A stretch of DNA of 64,000 nucleotides, from assembly GCF_000019905.1 (NCBI RefSeq), contig NC_010556.1, forward strand, positions 894,001 through 958,000, read 5' to 3'. The notes beneath the pieces were generated by a model. That model saw nothing but the letters and a program-made list of their open reading frames with translations. It was not told where the DNA came from and did not search any database. The DNA comes from Exiguobacterium artemiae 255-15 (lineage in GTDB: Bacteria; Bacillota; Bacilli; Exiguobacteriales; Exiguobacteriaceae). Made by a program: the position numbers and the translations under genes. Positions 8,970 to 17,677 of this stretch are shown here, piece after piece (position 1 is the first letter of the stretch; every line of letters begins with the position of its first letter).

Positions 8970-9363
8970 ACGGATGAAGGCATCCGGTTTCAAAATGACG
9001 CCCAAACGTCTCGATTTATTGGCCTACCTGTTTGAAGCCAACCGTTATGTCAGTGCACGGGAAGTGGCGGAGGAGTTGCGTGTATCGCATCCTTCACTCA
9101 GCTACGATACGATTTACCGGAATTTAAATGATTTTGCGGCAATCGATATTTTGGAGACGACGGAACTCGACGGGGAAATGAAATTTCGAGCCGCCTGTCA
9201 GTCGGGTCATCATCACCATCACCTGATCTGCCGGACATGCGGCAAGACGGAGACACTAGATGTCTGTCCGATGGAATGGGTTTCGCCGATTAAGGACTCT
9301 GGTTTTGAGGTCGAGGATCATAAGTTTGAAATTTACGGACGCTGTGCCGCTTGTCAGAAATAA
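8941..9363 (+). CDS. zur: Fur-family zinc uptake regulator
   Basis: About 140 residues with an N-terminal winged helix (MTPKRLDLLAYL, then SYDTIYRNL as recognition region) and a C-terminal metal domain with a five-histidine stretch (about residues 86-90), CRTCGK and CAACQK. The two CxxC pairs form the structural zinc site. The start at 8941 is chosen because GGAGGGAAATTGC precedes it; an in-frame start at 8911 has none. Zur rather than Fur or PerR is inferred from the operon and the Zur box. Confidence 0.85.
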   Translation: MKKNIEQARERMKASGFKMTPKRLDLLAYLFEANRYVSAREVAEELRVSHPSLSYDTIYRNLNDFAAIDILETTELDGEMKFRAACQSGHHHHHLICRTCGKTETLDVCPMEWVSPIKDSGFEVEDHKFEIYGRCAACQK

Positions 9364-9408
9364 GCGGGATGCGTTTGAAGAGTGTAACGAAAGCGACAAC
9401 TGATAAAG

Positions 9409-9442
9409 GAGAGGGGCGGATCGCATCCGGCCCTCTCTTTTT
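9409..9442 (+). terminator. Terminator of the zinc operon
   Basis: GAGAGGG (9409-9415) pairs with CCCTCTC (9431-9437), with further GC pairing inside, followed by five T. Confidence 0.9.
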
Positions 9443-9514
9443 GCTGAAAATCTCTTGATTCGTCCCGGCTTGAAATGAAACAAAACGGGAATAGGACGAA
9501 CAGAGGTGATGAAA

Positions 9515-10954
9515 ATGATTTATGATGCACAAGAAGCTCGCCAAATTGATGAATGGGCAAAGACATCCGGTTTACCGCTGGAAGTATTAATGGAACGAGC
9601 GGGTAGTGAAATCGCAAAGCGAATCAAGAACAGGCATACGAGGGAAGAGCGGATTCTGGTGATGTGCGGGACAGGAAATAATGGGGGAGACGGTTACGTG
9701 ATTGGCCGTGAACTCGTCCGGGACGGGTACGACGTGACGATGCATGCGCCGTTCGGCGAGGTGAAAACCGCGACGGCTCATCTGCATCAGCACTATGCAG
9801 AAAACTTCGGACTCGCAACGGAGGCAGTCTGCGGACAATACGACGTAATCGTCGATGGTATCTTTGGAACCGGATTTGACGGATCCCGACTGACGAAATC
9901 GATCCATGATGTATTTGACTGGGTCCGTGAACAAAAACAACAAGGAGCAAAATTATACGCGATCGATATACCGAGCGGCATTCCGTCCGATCAAACGAAC
10001 GGGTTTTCCGGACAAGCGATCCGGGCTGATGTGACTTTTTCACTTCATGCCTTTAAGCGATCCGCCTTCTTGTTGAAGACGGCTCCGTTCTTTGGGAAGC
10101 TGGAGAAGATCGATTTGGGATTGCCGGCTTTTGGGGGATGGCAACTGATGTCCGAATCGATTGCGCCGTTATTGACCCGTGATCCGTACGGTCATAAAGG
10201 TACATACGGAACGGCACTGTTGATTGGCGGAAGCGAGACGATGCCCGGTTCGATTCAACTGGCTGCCCGCGCAGCATTACGATCTGGAGTCGGGAAATTA
10301 CAAGTTGCAACGGTTCCGACAGCACAAGTCGGACTCATCATGAACGCACCGGAAGCGATGGTTCTCAATCAGACAACGACAGCCATTCAAGAGATGCTCG
10401 ATCAGGTGAATGTCGCGGGAATCGGCCCCGGATTGACTTCAGATTCGATTTCCGATTGGATCGAGCTCTTATTTGCACAAGACATTCCGGTAGTTCTTGA
10501 TGCCGGGGCATTGATTCGCGACAGCTATCCGGAACGGAAGGCGGAGATTGTCGTCACGCCACATATCGGAGAATTTGCACGGATGACGAAACGGACTGTC
10601 CGGGAAATCCAGGATGACTTATTCGGACAGGCAAGCGAATATGCGGTCTTGCATCAAGTGATCGTCGTCTTGAAAGCCCATGTGATTCTCATTGCAACAC
10701 CAGAGGGCGGTGGTTACGTGATCAACGGAGCATCCAGCGGGTTGGCGAAAGGAGGCAGTGGCGATACGCTGTTTGGTATCCTCACAAGTCTGCTTGGTCA
10801 AAAAGAATACTTTAAACACATCCCGGTTGAACAGTTGATTGCACTTGGTGCATCCTGGTACGCCCAAGCATCCAAGCAGGTCGAACAACAGCTTCATCCA
10901 AGCAGTATCGTGGCGACAGATGTGATTGATCAACTTGGACGAGTAAAGAACTGA
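9515..10954 (+). CDS. nnrD: Bifunctional NAD(P)H-hydrate epimerase / ADP-dependent dehydratase
   Basis: About 479 residues with two fused metabolite-repair domains. The N-terminal YjeF_N epimerase shows GTGNNGGDGYVIGR (about residues 50-63), and the C-terminal ribokinase-like dehydratase shows the KGTYG region, GIGPGL and AKGGSGDTL near the end. It repairs hydrated NADH and NADPH. The ATG at 9515 is preferred over the GTG at 9506 and ATG at 9509 because GAGGTG lies 6 nt before it. It is a single-gene unit between two terminators. Confidence 0.92.
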   Translation: MIYDAQEARQIDEWAKTSGLPLEVLMERAGSEIAKRIKNRHTREERILVMCGTGNNGGDGYVIGRELVRDGYDVTMHAPFGEVKTATAHLHQHYAENFGLATEAVCGQYDVIVDGIFGTGFDGSRLTKSIHDVFDWVREQKQQGAKLYAIDIPSGIPSDQTNGFSGQAIRADVTFSLHAFKRSAFLLKTAPFFGKLEKIDLGLPAFGGWQLMSESIAPLLTRDPYGHKGTYGTALLIGGSETMPGSIQLAARAALRSGVGKLQVATVPTAQVGLIMNAPEAMVLNQTTTAIQEMLDQVNVAGIGPGLTSDSISDWIELLFAQDIPVVLDAGALIRDSYPERKAEIVVTPHIGEFARMTKRTVREIQDDLFGQASEYAVLHQVIVVLKAHVILIATPEGGGYVINGASSGLAKGGSGDTLFGILTSLLGQKEYFKHIPVEQLIALGASWYAQASKQVEQQLHPSSIVATDVIDQLGRVKN

Positions 10955-10956
10955 GC

Positions 10957-11000
10957 AAAGAGGTCTATTTCTTCAATTGTAAAGAAGTAGATCTCTTTTG
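10957..11000 (+). terminator. Terminator of the NAD(P)HX repair gene
   Basis: AAAGAGGTCTATTTCTT (10957-10973) pairs with 10981-10999 and ends in TTTTG. Confidence 0.8.
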
Positions 11001-11093
11001 TTAAAAGAATAATTGCTGGCAGAGGAAGAGCAGGAGTATGATGAAGTGATGCCGAATGGCTAAACAGTCTAATCTTAAGAAAGGAGGAGACAG

Positions 11094-12938
11094 ATGCCTG
11101 TTAAAACAGTAGATGAGATTGTCCGTAATCAACAGCGTTGGATCGGAAATTTTGCGTTGTTCTTAATGAGCGTCGGCGCCCTGATTTTTTTAGGGACGAC
11201 GGATCATACCATTCGAAATGCCTATTTAAATCAGTTGACGACTGTGGCTGTTTTGCTTTCTATTGGAATCATAACCTTTTTGATCAGCCGCAGTCGGTTG
11301 ACAGCTCATCATAAATCACACTTTCTGTCCGTCATGTTACTGAGTATTCCGTTCGCTTCAATCAGTATGTTACCTTATGCCTCAGTCACCGTCTGGGCCA
11401 GTTGTTTTTTATTTTTAATGATCGCCTTGATTGCCTATGACCGGATCATGATTTGGTATGCCATTGTCCTCATCGTCGCGACGAACGTATTCATCATGGT
11501 GCGCTCAGATACGATTCTTGTGGAGATTGATCCGACAGATCATTACGCGAGGCTCGGGATGATCGGGATTGCCATCTGTATCGCTTTGATCATCAATCAT
11601 CTGCATCTTCGTAATCTCAGTCGCCTGCAACAACTGGCAGATCAATTGCATGAGTCGGCCCGCCACGATTTACAGACGCAACTGCTTAATGTCCGCGGAC
11701 TGGAAGAACGATTTCTGCATGTGGATCAGAAGAATCTGTTACTGGTCGGTGTTCATCTGGAAAACTACCATGAACTCGCACGATATTTTGGAGAGGAAAT
11801 TCAGCAACAGGTCTTAATTGATTGTATCGAACGTCTGAAAACATTATTACCTCCTTATTTGACGATCGTGCGAGTTGAAGGCGGAACGCTGATGGTCGTC
11901 ATGGAGAAACCGCCCGGCGTATCGTGTGAGGAGGAAATGACACGTCTCAGTCAACGTATGTCTGCTCCGTACCAGGTCGAAAACCATCAAATTTATGTTA
12001 ATCTCTATATTGTCATCGATGACGGGGAAGTCGATCAACTCAGTATGACAAAACGGATTCACCAGATCACCTCTGCCTTTCCGGAAAGTATCCGGGATTC
12101 GGCAAAAGTGATGTGCCTGAATCAAGAATGGCGCAAAGAACAATCGCTTCGCGTTGAAGCCGCCAAAGCATTGTCGCGAGCGGATGTAAATCATGATTTT
12201 TACCTGGTCTACCAATTGCAGTATGATTCCAATCAGGACCGTTTCATTGGATTAGAGGCCTTGATGCGCTGGAATACGACCATTCCGGGAGCAGAACGTC
12301 CGACGGTTTTCATTCCAATCGCAGAAAAGAGTGACTTGATCATCCGGTTGGGCGAGTGGGTTTTCGAAGAAGGATGTAAAACAAGAAAACGGCTGATTGG
12401 TCTCGTTCCGGAAGAGTTTAGTCTGTCGGTCAACGTATCTCCGCGGCAATTGACGGATGAGTCGTTTATGCCGTTTATTGAGCGGATGCTGCTGAAATAC
12501 AGTTTGAAGCCGAAGCAGATTAAAATTGAAATTACTGAAAGCCAGTCTTTGGATTTTGAAAGCCAACCGATTCTCCGGGCATTACGCCGGATTAAGACAT
12601 TGAATTTCCCGGTCTCATTGGATGATTTCGGGACAGGACATGCTTCGTATCATGTTCTGGAACGGTTATTGCCGCTTCGTCAGCTTAAAGTACCAAAACA
12701 ATTCATTGAACAAGTCGAAGAGTCTGAAAAAAGACAGTCGATTTTAGAGTCGATTTTTCAGTTGAGTCAATCGATGCATGTGGAATGTATCGTCGAAGGG
12801 GTTGAGACGGGAGAAGAGGTACAAATTGCAAAAGACATCGGAATTCATTTATTCCAAGGTTATTTTTTTGCAAAACCGGTTCTTCTCGAAGAAATCATCT
12901 GTTTACTGGAAACTAAAAAAGCGGAAACGACAGAATAA
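11094..12938 (+). CDS. Membrane EAL-domain protein with degenerate GGDEF, probable c-di-GMP phosphodiesterase
   Basis: 614 residues. About six membrane helices fill residues 18-175, a degenerate GGDEF domain follows (EGGTL in place of the GGDEF loop), and then an EAL domain from about residue 345. EAL residues expected to bind metal and substrate are present: the EAL of LEALMRW, N in NVSPRQ, E in ITES, DD in DDFGTG, K in LKV, EGVET and QGY. The usual LKID motif reads LKVP, losing the Asp. Catalysis is therefore likely but unproven. AAGGAGGAGA precedes the ATG. Confidence 0.88.
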   Translation: MPVKTVDEIVRNQQRWIGNFALFLMSVGALIFLGTTDHTIRNAYLNQLTTVAVLLSIGIITFLISRSRLTAHHKSHFLSVMLLSIPFASISMLPYASVTVWASCFLFLMIALIAYDRIMIWYAIVLIVATNVFIMVRSDTILVEIDPTDHYARLGMIGIAICIALIINHLHLRNLSRLQQLADQLHESARHDLQTQLLNVRGLEERFLHVDQKNLLLVGVHLENYHELARYFGEEIQQQVLIDCIERLKTLLPPYLTIVRVEGGTLMVVMEKPPGVSCEEEMTRLSQRMSAPYQVENHQIYVNLYIVIDDGEVDQLSMTKRIHQITSAFPESIRDSAKVMCLNQEWRKEQSLRVEAAKALSRADVNHDFYLVYQLQYDSNQDRFIGLEALMRWNTTIPGAERPTVFIPIAEKSDLIIRLGEWVFEEGCKTRKRLIGLVPEEFSLSVNVSPRQLTDESFMPFIERMLLKYSLKPKQIKIEITESQSLDFESQPILRALRRIKTLNFPVSLDDFGTGHASYHVLERLLPLRQLKVPKQFIEQVEESEKRQSILESIFQLSQSMHVECIVEGVETGEEVQIAKDIGIHLFQGYFFAKPVLLEEIICLLETKKAETTE

Positions 12939-12956
12939 TGTCGTTTCCGCTTTTAT
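12917..12956. terminator. Bidirectional terminator between the EAL gene and the nucleotidase gene
   Basis: A perfect 16-bp stem, 12917-12932 with 12939-12954, bounded by A and T runs. The EAL stop codon lies in the loop region, and the minus-strand gene ends 5 nt beyond. Confidence 0.9.
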
Positions 12957-12960
12957 TGTT

Positions 12961-13530
12961 TCAGCGAATTGGGGCAAATTTATGAATTTGTTGAACGGCC
13001 TCATTCCAGGAAGAGACACGGACGATATTTTCAGGGACGGGACGACGATTATAAGGCGCATCAAACAAAATGACGGGAATCGATGTGTCTTCTGCAATTT
13101 GAATCGCATTTTCGAGACGATCCTCCATGAAGAGATCAAGTGACAAATCACGGACGACTTGGACTTTGTCGTGTGAGCCGGTCATGATCAGCGAATCGAG
13201 CGGTAACTCATGCTGTTTAATCCATTCTTCCGTTACGGGACGAACGATTTCTGACCGGGCCGTCACGTAATGGAGATCATATTGTTTTCTTAAATCCCAC
13301 AGGTGCTGTTTGACAAGTTCTTGCGGGATGGATTCACGGTAGATGCCGAGTTCATGACCCGATTTGACCATGAATTCCCAAAACTCGATTTGCTGCATAT
13401 CCGTATAGGTATGAAGTTCGTATTCAGAGGCCATCTCAAAATCAATCGATGTTCCGAGATATTTGTTCATATAGTTAAAGCACGAAGAAGGATGAGTGAT
13501 TGTTCCATCAATATCAATTCCGATTTTCAC
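12961..13530 (-). CDS. HAD-superfamily nucleotidase, YqfW-like
   Basis: 189 residues beginning with the HAD motif I DIDGTIT (about residues 5-11), DxDGT being the phosphate-transfer loop. Further motifs fit the 5'(3')-deoxyribonucleotidase subgroup (a TARSE segment in the middle, MEDRLENA near residue 135). It resembles B. subtilis YqfW, a putative nucleotidase. The substrate is unknown. It is a monocistronic minus-strand gene between the EAL gene and ispG. Confidence 0.78.
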   Translation of the reverse strand: MKIGIDIDGTITHPSSCFNYMNKYLGTSIDFEMASEYELHTYTDMQQIEFWEFMVKSGHELGIYRESIPQELVKQHLWDLRKQYDLHYVTARSEIVRPVTEEWIKQHELPLDSLIMTGSHDKVQVVRDLSLDLFMEDRLENAIQIAEDTSIPVILFDAPYNRRPVPENIVRVSSWNEAVQQIHKFAPIR

Positions 13531-13593
13531 TTACATCACCAACATTCTATAAATTTTCTGCCACTAGTATAACATAATCGAAATGCGGAGACG

Positions 13594-13627
13594 AAAAAAA
13601 GAGCCGCTCCGGGAAGAGGGCTCTTTT
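13594..13627 (-). terminator. Terminator of ispG
   Basis: On the minus strand AAAAGAGCC and GGCTCTTTT (plus 13619-13627 and 13597-13605) form the stem, followed by T7. Confidence 0.85.
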
Positions 13628-13630
13628 GAC

Positions 13631-14740
13631 TTAAGCTTGGCTTGCTTTTGCGGCTTCTTTTTCCGCTTCTTTTTCAAGAACGATCGCATCGATTTCTTTT
13701 TTCAATTCTTCGACCATCGTTGCTTCCGGAACTTTACGAATGATTTCCCCGTGACGGAATAACAATCCTTCGTTACGGGCACCGGCAATTCCGATATCGG
13801 CTTCACGGGCTTCCCCGGGACCGTTAACGGCACAACCGAGAACTGCAACTTTAATGTTAACTTGAATTTTATCGATATAATCTTCGATTTCTGCTGCAAT
13901 CGCCATTAAATCGATTTCAATCCGTCCGCATGTCGGGCACGAAATCAATGTTGCTGCGTTGGCAGCAAGACCAAATGATTTCAAGACTTCTTTTGCAACT
14001 TTGACTTCTTCGACCGGATCGGCAGAAAGAGAGACACGGACTGTATTCCCGATACCGCGTGATAGAATCGCTCCGAGACCGGCAGCTGATTTTAAAGAAC
14101 CTGTCCGTAAAGGACCAGATTCCGTGATTCCGACGTGCAACGGATAATCAAACGACTCGGAAGCGAGTTGATATGCTTCAAGCGCTAATTGAACGTCAGA
14201 TGCTTTCAAGGAAACGATGATATCGTGGAAATCGAGATCCTCAAGAATCTTAATGTGGTGCAAAGCACTTTCGACCATCCCACGAGCTGTCGGATAACCA
14301 TATTTCTCAAGAATGTGTTTTTCAAGTGAACCGGCGTTAACACCAATTCGAATTGGAATGTTTTTCGCCTTTGCTGCGGTAACGACCGCTTCGACTTTCT
14401 CGCGGCGTCCGATGTTACCCGGGTTGATTCGGATTTTATCAACACCCGCCTCAATTGCCATGAGCGCAAGTTTATAGTTGAAATGAATATCTACGACAAG
14501 CGGGATGTTGATCCGGCTCTTGATTTCTGCAAGTGCTAGCGCATCACGTTCTTCTGGACAAGCAACGCGGACGATTTGGCATCCTGCTTCTTCAAGGCGT
14601 AAAATTTCAGCGACAGTCGCTTCGACGTCGTGTGTTTTTGTTGTCGTCATACTTTGGATGATGACTTCATTATTTCCACCAATGACAAGGTCCCCAACAC
14701 GAACGGGACGAGTCTTAGAGCGATGGACCATTTTCGGCAT
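13631..14740 (-). CDS. ispG: 4-hydroxy-3-methylbut-2-enyl diphosphate synthase (flavodoxin)
   Basis: IspG/GcpE, the penultimate enzyme of the MEP isoprenoid pathway, a 4Fe-4S enzyme. It has the TIM-barrel half ([10 protein letters not shown] near the N-terminus) and the C-terminal cluster-binding cysteines (CPTCGR and CAVNGPGEA). The start is moved to 14740, giving 369 residues, because AAAGGAG lies 9 nt before that ATG; the ORF could extend 8 codons upstream without a ribosome-binding site. The C-terminus has a charged Glu/Lys/Ala tail. Dxs, an earlier step of the same pathway, is at 60.9 kb. Confidence 0.96.
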   Translation of the reverse strand: MPKMVHRSKTRPVRVGDLVIGGNNEVIIQSMTTTKTHDVEATVAEILRLEEAGCQIVRVACPEERDALALAEIKSRINIPLVVDIHFNYKLALMAIEAGVDKIRINPGNIGRREKVEAVVTAAKAKNIPIRIGVNAGSLEKHILEKYGYPTARGMVESALHHIKILEDLDFHDIIVSLKASDVQLALEAYQLASESFDYPLHVGITESGPLRTGSLKSAAGLGAILSRGIGNTVRVSLSADPVEEVKVAKEVLKSFGLAANAATLISCPTCGRIEIDLMAIAAEIEDYIDKIQVNIKVAVLGCAVNGPGEAREADIGIAGARNEGLLFRHGEIIRKVPEATMVEELKKEIDAIVLEKEAEKEAAKASQA

Positions 14741-14932
14741 ATCGAAAATCTCCTTTTGTGGCATAACGCCAGATTGTTTGTGACTACTTGTACTATCATA
14801 TCGAACTATTCCCTAAAAATCGAGAAACAAGAACGAAAATTGAACATTTACAATTGTTTAACACGAATAGTGGAAAGTCAATCCGTCGCCGGATGGACGT
14901 TTTTTTCCTTCAACAGATTCATCCATCTAGTT

Positions 14933-15415
14933 TCAAGAAGACGGACGGGATGATTTTTTCTTTAGTCGGGCAAGCAGGAGCGGGGTTAACGAATAAATCA
15001 AGTGCCCGGCAATGATGAAGACAACTCCTAAAGTCGGATAGCCGAACTGATACAGAAAAACACCGATTGGAAAGGTCCAGATGTTTGCGGCGACCGTATA
15101 AGGAAATACTTGGCGAAACGCCCATGGTCTTGGCAAAATCCACTGAATGAACCAGCGATTCAGATAGGAAACGGATAACAGGTACAACAAAATCGCGATT
15201 GCGATAAAAATGAAGTGCAGGATAAACCAAATGATGAACGGAATCGACTGCTGGAGAAAGATGCTGTCAATGATTGTTGACCACAAGGAAATCCATGCTA
15301 ATCCACAAAAATAAAGGGAGACATCAGCGAGACGAGTCTTTAAAAAACCGCGATTTGGAACTAAGGTAGTTTGTAAGTAATTAAGTAGTTGACTTAAAAA
15401 ATGCAATTCAATCAC
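14933..15415 (-). CDS. Unknown integral membrane protein
   Basis: 160 residues with about four hydrophobic segments (roughly residues 30-48, 56-80, 105-125 and 127-147) and a basic C-terminal tail ending KKKSSRPSS. I do not recognise the family; the helix layout is loosely like Yip1 or DUF1189-type proteins but with no motif to confirm it. The likely start is GTG at 15415 with only a weak GAAAGA upstream. It is divergent from the Na/Pi transporter gene. Confidence 0.6.
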   Translation of the reverse strand: MIELHFLSQLLNYLQTTLVPNRGFLKTRLADVSLYFCGLAWISLWSTIIDSIFLQQSIPFIIWFILHFIFIAIAILLYLLSVSYLNRWFIQWILPRPWAFRQVFPYTVAANIWTFPIGVFLYQFGYPTLGVVFIIAGHLIYSLTPLLLARLKKKSSRPSS

Positions 15416-15449
15416 TCTTTCTTCTGTTTTATAACAACAAATAAATTAT

Positions 15450-15480
15450 TTATAAACCTTTTTTTTTTAAAGGGTTTATC
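15450..15480. repeat. Inverted repeat in the divergent region before nptA
   Basis: An ATAAACC arm and a GGGTTTAT arm surround an uninterrupted T run plus AAA. It lies between the divergent membrane-protein and transporter genes. It could be part of a leader hairpin or an operator; the T run inside the loop argues against a normal terminator. Confidence 0.35.
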
Positions 15481-15576
15481 TGTTTTGGTACAGATTAATA
15501 AAACCTTAACAATCGAATGTGTGAAAAACTATTTACAAGTTCATCAGACCTTTACATAATAGGGGAGGTTGAAACA

Positions 15577-15588
15577 ATGAATTCTTAA
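15577..15588 (+). other. Possible three-codon leader ORF (MNS) before the Na/Pi transporter
   Basis: GGGGAGG (15562-15568) is a strong Shine-Dalgarno 8 nt before ATG AAT TCT TAA. The next gene starts 40 nt later with its own GAGGAG. It may be an upstream regulatory mini-ORF or a chance product of a decayed start. Confidence 0.3.
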
Positions 15589-15628
15589 CAACAAATCAAT
15601 TCCACTTTTTATATGAGGAGATGACAAG

Positions 15629-17269
15629 ATGAACTATGATTTACAGGAAATGATTTTCACCTTTATCGGTGGACTCGGTATTTTCCTATTCGGTATTAAG
15701 TATATGGGAGATGGTCTTCAAAAAACAGCGGGAGACCGGTTACGGTACATTTTAGATAAATATACCTCCAACCCGTTTCTCGGGATTTTAGCGGGTATCG
15801 TCGTTACGGTCTTGATCCAGTCATCATCCGGAACAACTGTCATCGTCGTCGGTCTGGTCAGCGCCGGATTAATGAACTTGCGTCAAGCCATCGGTGTCGT
15901 CATGGGGGCGAACATCGGAACGACCATCACTGCCTTTATCATCGGCTTTAACGTGAAGGAAGCGGCACTTCCGGCGATTGCGCTCGGAGCGTTCTTGATT
16001 TTCTTCTTCAATAAAGAACGGATTCAATACATCGGTCAAATCTTCTTTGGTTTCGGGGCGCTCTTTTATGGATTGACGCTCATGGGAGACGGAATGGCAC
16101 CGCTTGAATCAAGCGAATGGTTTCGTGATTTGACGGTATCGATGTCGGATAGCCCTTTGCTCGGTGTTTTTGTCGGAACGGTCTTTACTATGTTGGTCCA
16201 ATCATCCTCTGCGACGATCGGGATATTACAAGAATTGTATGACGGCGGAATGATCGATATCAAAGCGGCATTGCCGGTCTTGTTCGGTGATAATATCGGG
16301 ACGACAATCACAGCAGTCCTTGCGGCACTCGGGGCTTCGATTGCGGCAAAACGGACAGCCGCCGCACACGTCATCTTTAACATCGTCGGGACAGTCATCT
16401 TCTTGCTGGCTTTACCGCTGTTCTCAAGTTTCATAACGTGGATCACAGGTGCACTTGATTTGGAACCGAAAATGCAGATTGCCTTTGCCCACGGAACGTT
16501 TAACGTCGTCAATACGCTGATTCAATGCTGGTTCATCGCGCAAATCGCATGGCTCGTCCAAAAAGTCGTCCCTGGAACGGATACGACCGTCGATTCAAAA
16601 CCGCGCCACCTCGATCAAAATATCCTGAACCAGTCGTCGTCACTTGCGTTAAGCCAGGCGAAACTGGAAGTGTTGCGGATGGGAGAATTCTCGAAAGACG
16701 CACTTGAAAAAGCACATCGTTATACGCAATCACACGATAAAAAGGATGTTTCGGATGCCGGTCAGATTGAGTATGCGATCAACCATCTGAATACGGAAGT
16801 GACAAGCTACCTTGTTAAAGTCGCCGCGCATGACTTGTCCGAGCGGGAATCGAATGATCATTCCCTGCTCATGCATGCCGTCAACGATTTTGAACGGATC
16901 GGGGATCATGTCGAAAACGTCATCGAGTTGGTCGATTTCCAGATCGTTAACCGGATTACGTTTACTGAAAAAGCGAAAAAAGAATTGGATGAAATGTACA
17001 TCCTGACGCAAAAAATCGTTGAGACCGCCATTAAAGCAGTCGAACTGGATGATGTTTCATTGGCACGCCGAGTGCTTGAACTGGAAGGGAAACTCGATTC
17101 ACTGGAACGTTCCTTCCGCAAGCATCATGTCTTACGGGTGAATGCAGGCGAATGTACAGGTCAAGCCGGTATGATTTTTGTTGACTTGCTGTCGAACCTG
17201 GAACGGATCGGGGATCATGCCGTTAACATTACGGATTTGGTGCTTGAACAACGTTCCGGAACGGCATGA
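15629..17269 (+). CDS. Na+/phosphate cotransporter with C-terminal PhoU-like domain
   Basis: 546 residues of the NptA/YjbB type. Two inverted membrane repeats each contain a QSSS motif (IQSSSGTTV about residue 67 and VQSSSATIG about 190), the signature of Na/Pi-II cotransporters. From about residue 335 a soluble helical domain resembles PhoU, with ERIGDH twice. It would transport phosphate with sodium, the PhoU-like half probably modulating it. GAGGAG precedes the ATG. Monocistronic, ending at a strong terminator. Confidence 0.92.
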   Translation: MNYDLQEMIFTFIGGLGIFLFGIKYMGDGLQKTAGDRLRYILDKYTSNPFLGILAGIVVTVLIQSSSGTTVIVVGLVSAGLMNLRQAIGVVMGANIGTTITAFIIGFNVKEAALPAIALGAFLIFFFNKERIQYIGQIFFGFGALFYGLTLMGDGMAPLESSEWFRDLTVSMSDSPLLGVFVGTVFTMLVQSSSATIGILQELYDGGMIDIKAALPVLFGDNIGTTITAVLAALGASIAAKRTAAAHVIFNIVGTVIFLLALPLFSSFITWITGALDLEPKMQIAFAHGTFNVVNTLIQCWFIAQIAWLVQKVVPGTDTTVDSKPRHLDQNILNQSSSLALSQAKLEVLRMGEFSKDALEKAHRYTQSHDKKDVSDAGQIEYAINHLNTEVTSYLVKVAAHDLSERESNDHSLLMHAVNDFERIGDHVENVIELVDFQIVNRITFTEKAKKELDEMYILTQKIVETAIKAVELDDVSLARRVLELEGKLDSLERSFRKHHVLRVNAGECTGQAGMIFVDLLSNLERIGDHAVNITDLVLEQRSGTA

Positions 17270-17285
17270 AAGAAAATATGAGAGA

Positions 17286-17323
17286 AGAGGAATTTCTGAA
17301 AAGAAATTCCTCTTTGTTTTTTT
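17286..17323 (+). terminator. Terminator of the Na/Pi cotransporter gene
   Basis: A perfect 12-bp stem, AGAGGAATTTCT with AGAAATTCCTCT, followed by TTTG and T7. Confidence 0.95.
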
Positions 17324-17334
17324 AAGATAATTTA

Positions 17335-17363
17335 TTGACATTTCAGATCGATTTTAGTAATCT
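17335..17363 (+). promoter_or_regulatory. tRNA operon promoter
   Basis: A perfect -35 TTGACA (17335-17340), a 17-bp spacer and TAATCT (17358-17363), 26 bp before the first tRNA. Confidence 0.65.
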
Positions 17364-17388
17364 AATATTAGTTGTTTTTAACCATCAT

Positions 17389-17462
17389 GGCGGTGTAGCT
17401 CAGCTGGCTAGAGCGTACGGTTCATACCCGTGAGGTCGTGGGTTCGACTCCCTCCGCCGCTA
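17389..17462 (+). tRNA. tRNA-Met (CAT), elongator type
   Basis: A 74-nt cloverleaf: acceptor GGCGGTG with CGCCGCT, anticodon loop TTCATAC, discriminator A, no encoded CCA. Its body closely matches the elongator tRNA-Met of B. subtilis as I recall it. The T stem GTGGG/CCCTC has one U.U mismatch. Confidence 0.93.
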
Positions 17463-17473
17463 CTATTACTTAA

Positions 17474-17547
17474 GGACCCTTAGCTCAGCTGGTTAGAGCT
17501 GACGGCTCATAACCGTCCGGTCGCAGGTTCGAGTCCTGCAGGGTCCA
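17474..17547 (+). tRNA. tRNA with CAT anticodon, probably tRNA-Ile2 (lysidine-modified)
   Basis: A 74-nt cloverleaf: acceptor GGACCCT/AGGGTCC, anticodon loop CTCATAA, T stem GCAGG/CCTGC, no encoded CCA. The GGACC acceptor and CTCATAA loop fit the minor isoleucine tRNA whose C34 is converted to lysidine by TilS, rather than a methionine tRNA. Identity is inferred from recalled similarity. Confidence 0.8.
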
Positions 17548-17551
17548 TTGT

Positions 17552-17591
17552 ATAAACGTACACTCTTTTTTTAGGGTGTGCGTTTATTTTT
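17552..17591 (+). terminator. Terminator of the two-tRNA operon
   Basis: ATAAACGTACAC (17552-17563) pairs with GTGTGCGTTTAT (17576-17587) with one mismatch, followed by T5. Confidence 0.85.
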
Positions 17592-17677
17592 GGTTGCTTG
17601 GGGAATATTAAAGATATTGTAATAATGTTAATACAATAATATTCATACTATGGCAATTTAAGGGAGAGCGAAGAGAG

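Noticed and set aside
9624-10043. 139-codon minus-strand ORF in the NAD(P)HX repair gene
   Set aside because: Arg/Ser-rich reverse-frame artefact, no ribosome-binding site.
15506-15556. PhoP box before the Na/Pi transporter
   Set aside because: Only two TT(C/T)A hexamers keep the 11-bp phase; the other TTAACA and TTTACA copies are out of register.
16066-16512. 148-codon minus-strand ORF in the Na/Pi transporter
   Set aside because: Antisense shadow of a membrane-protein gene with no family features.
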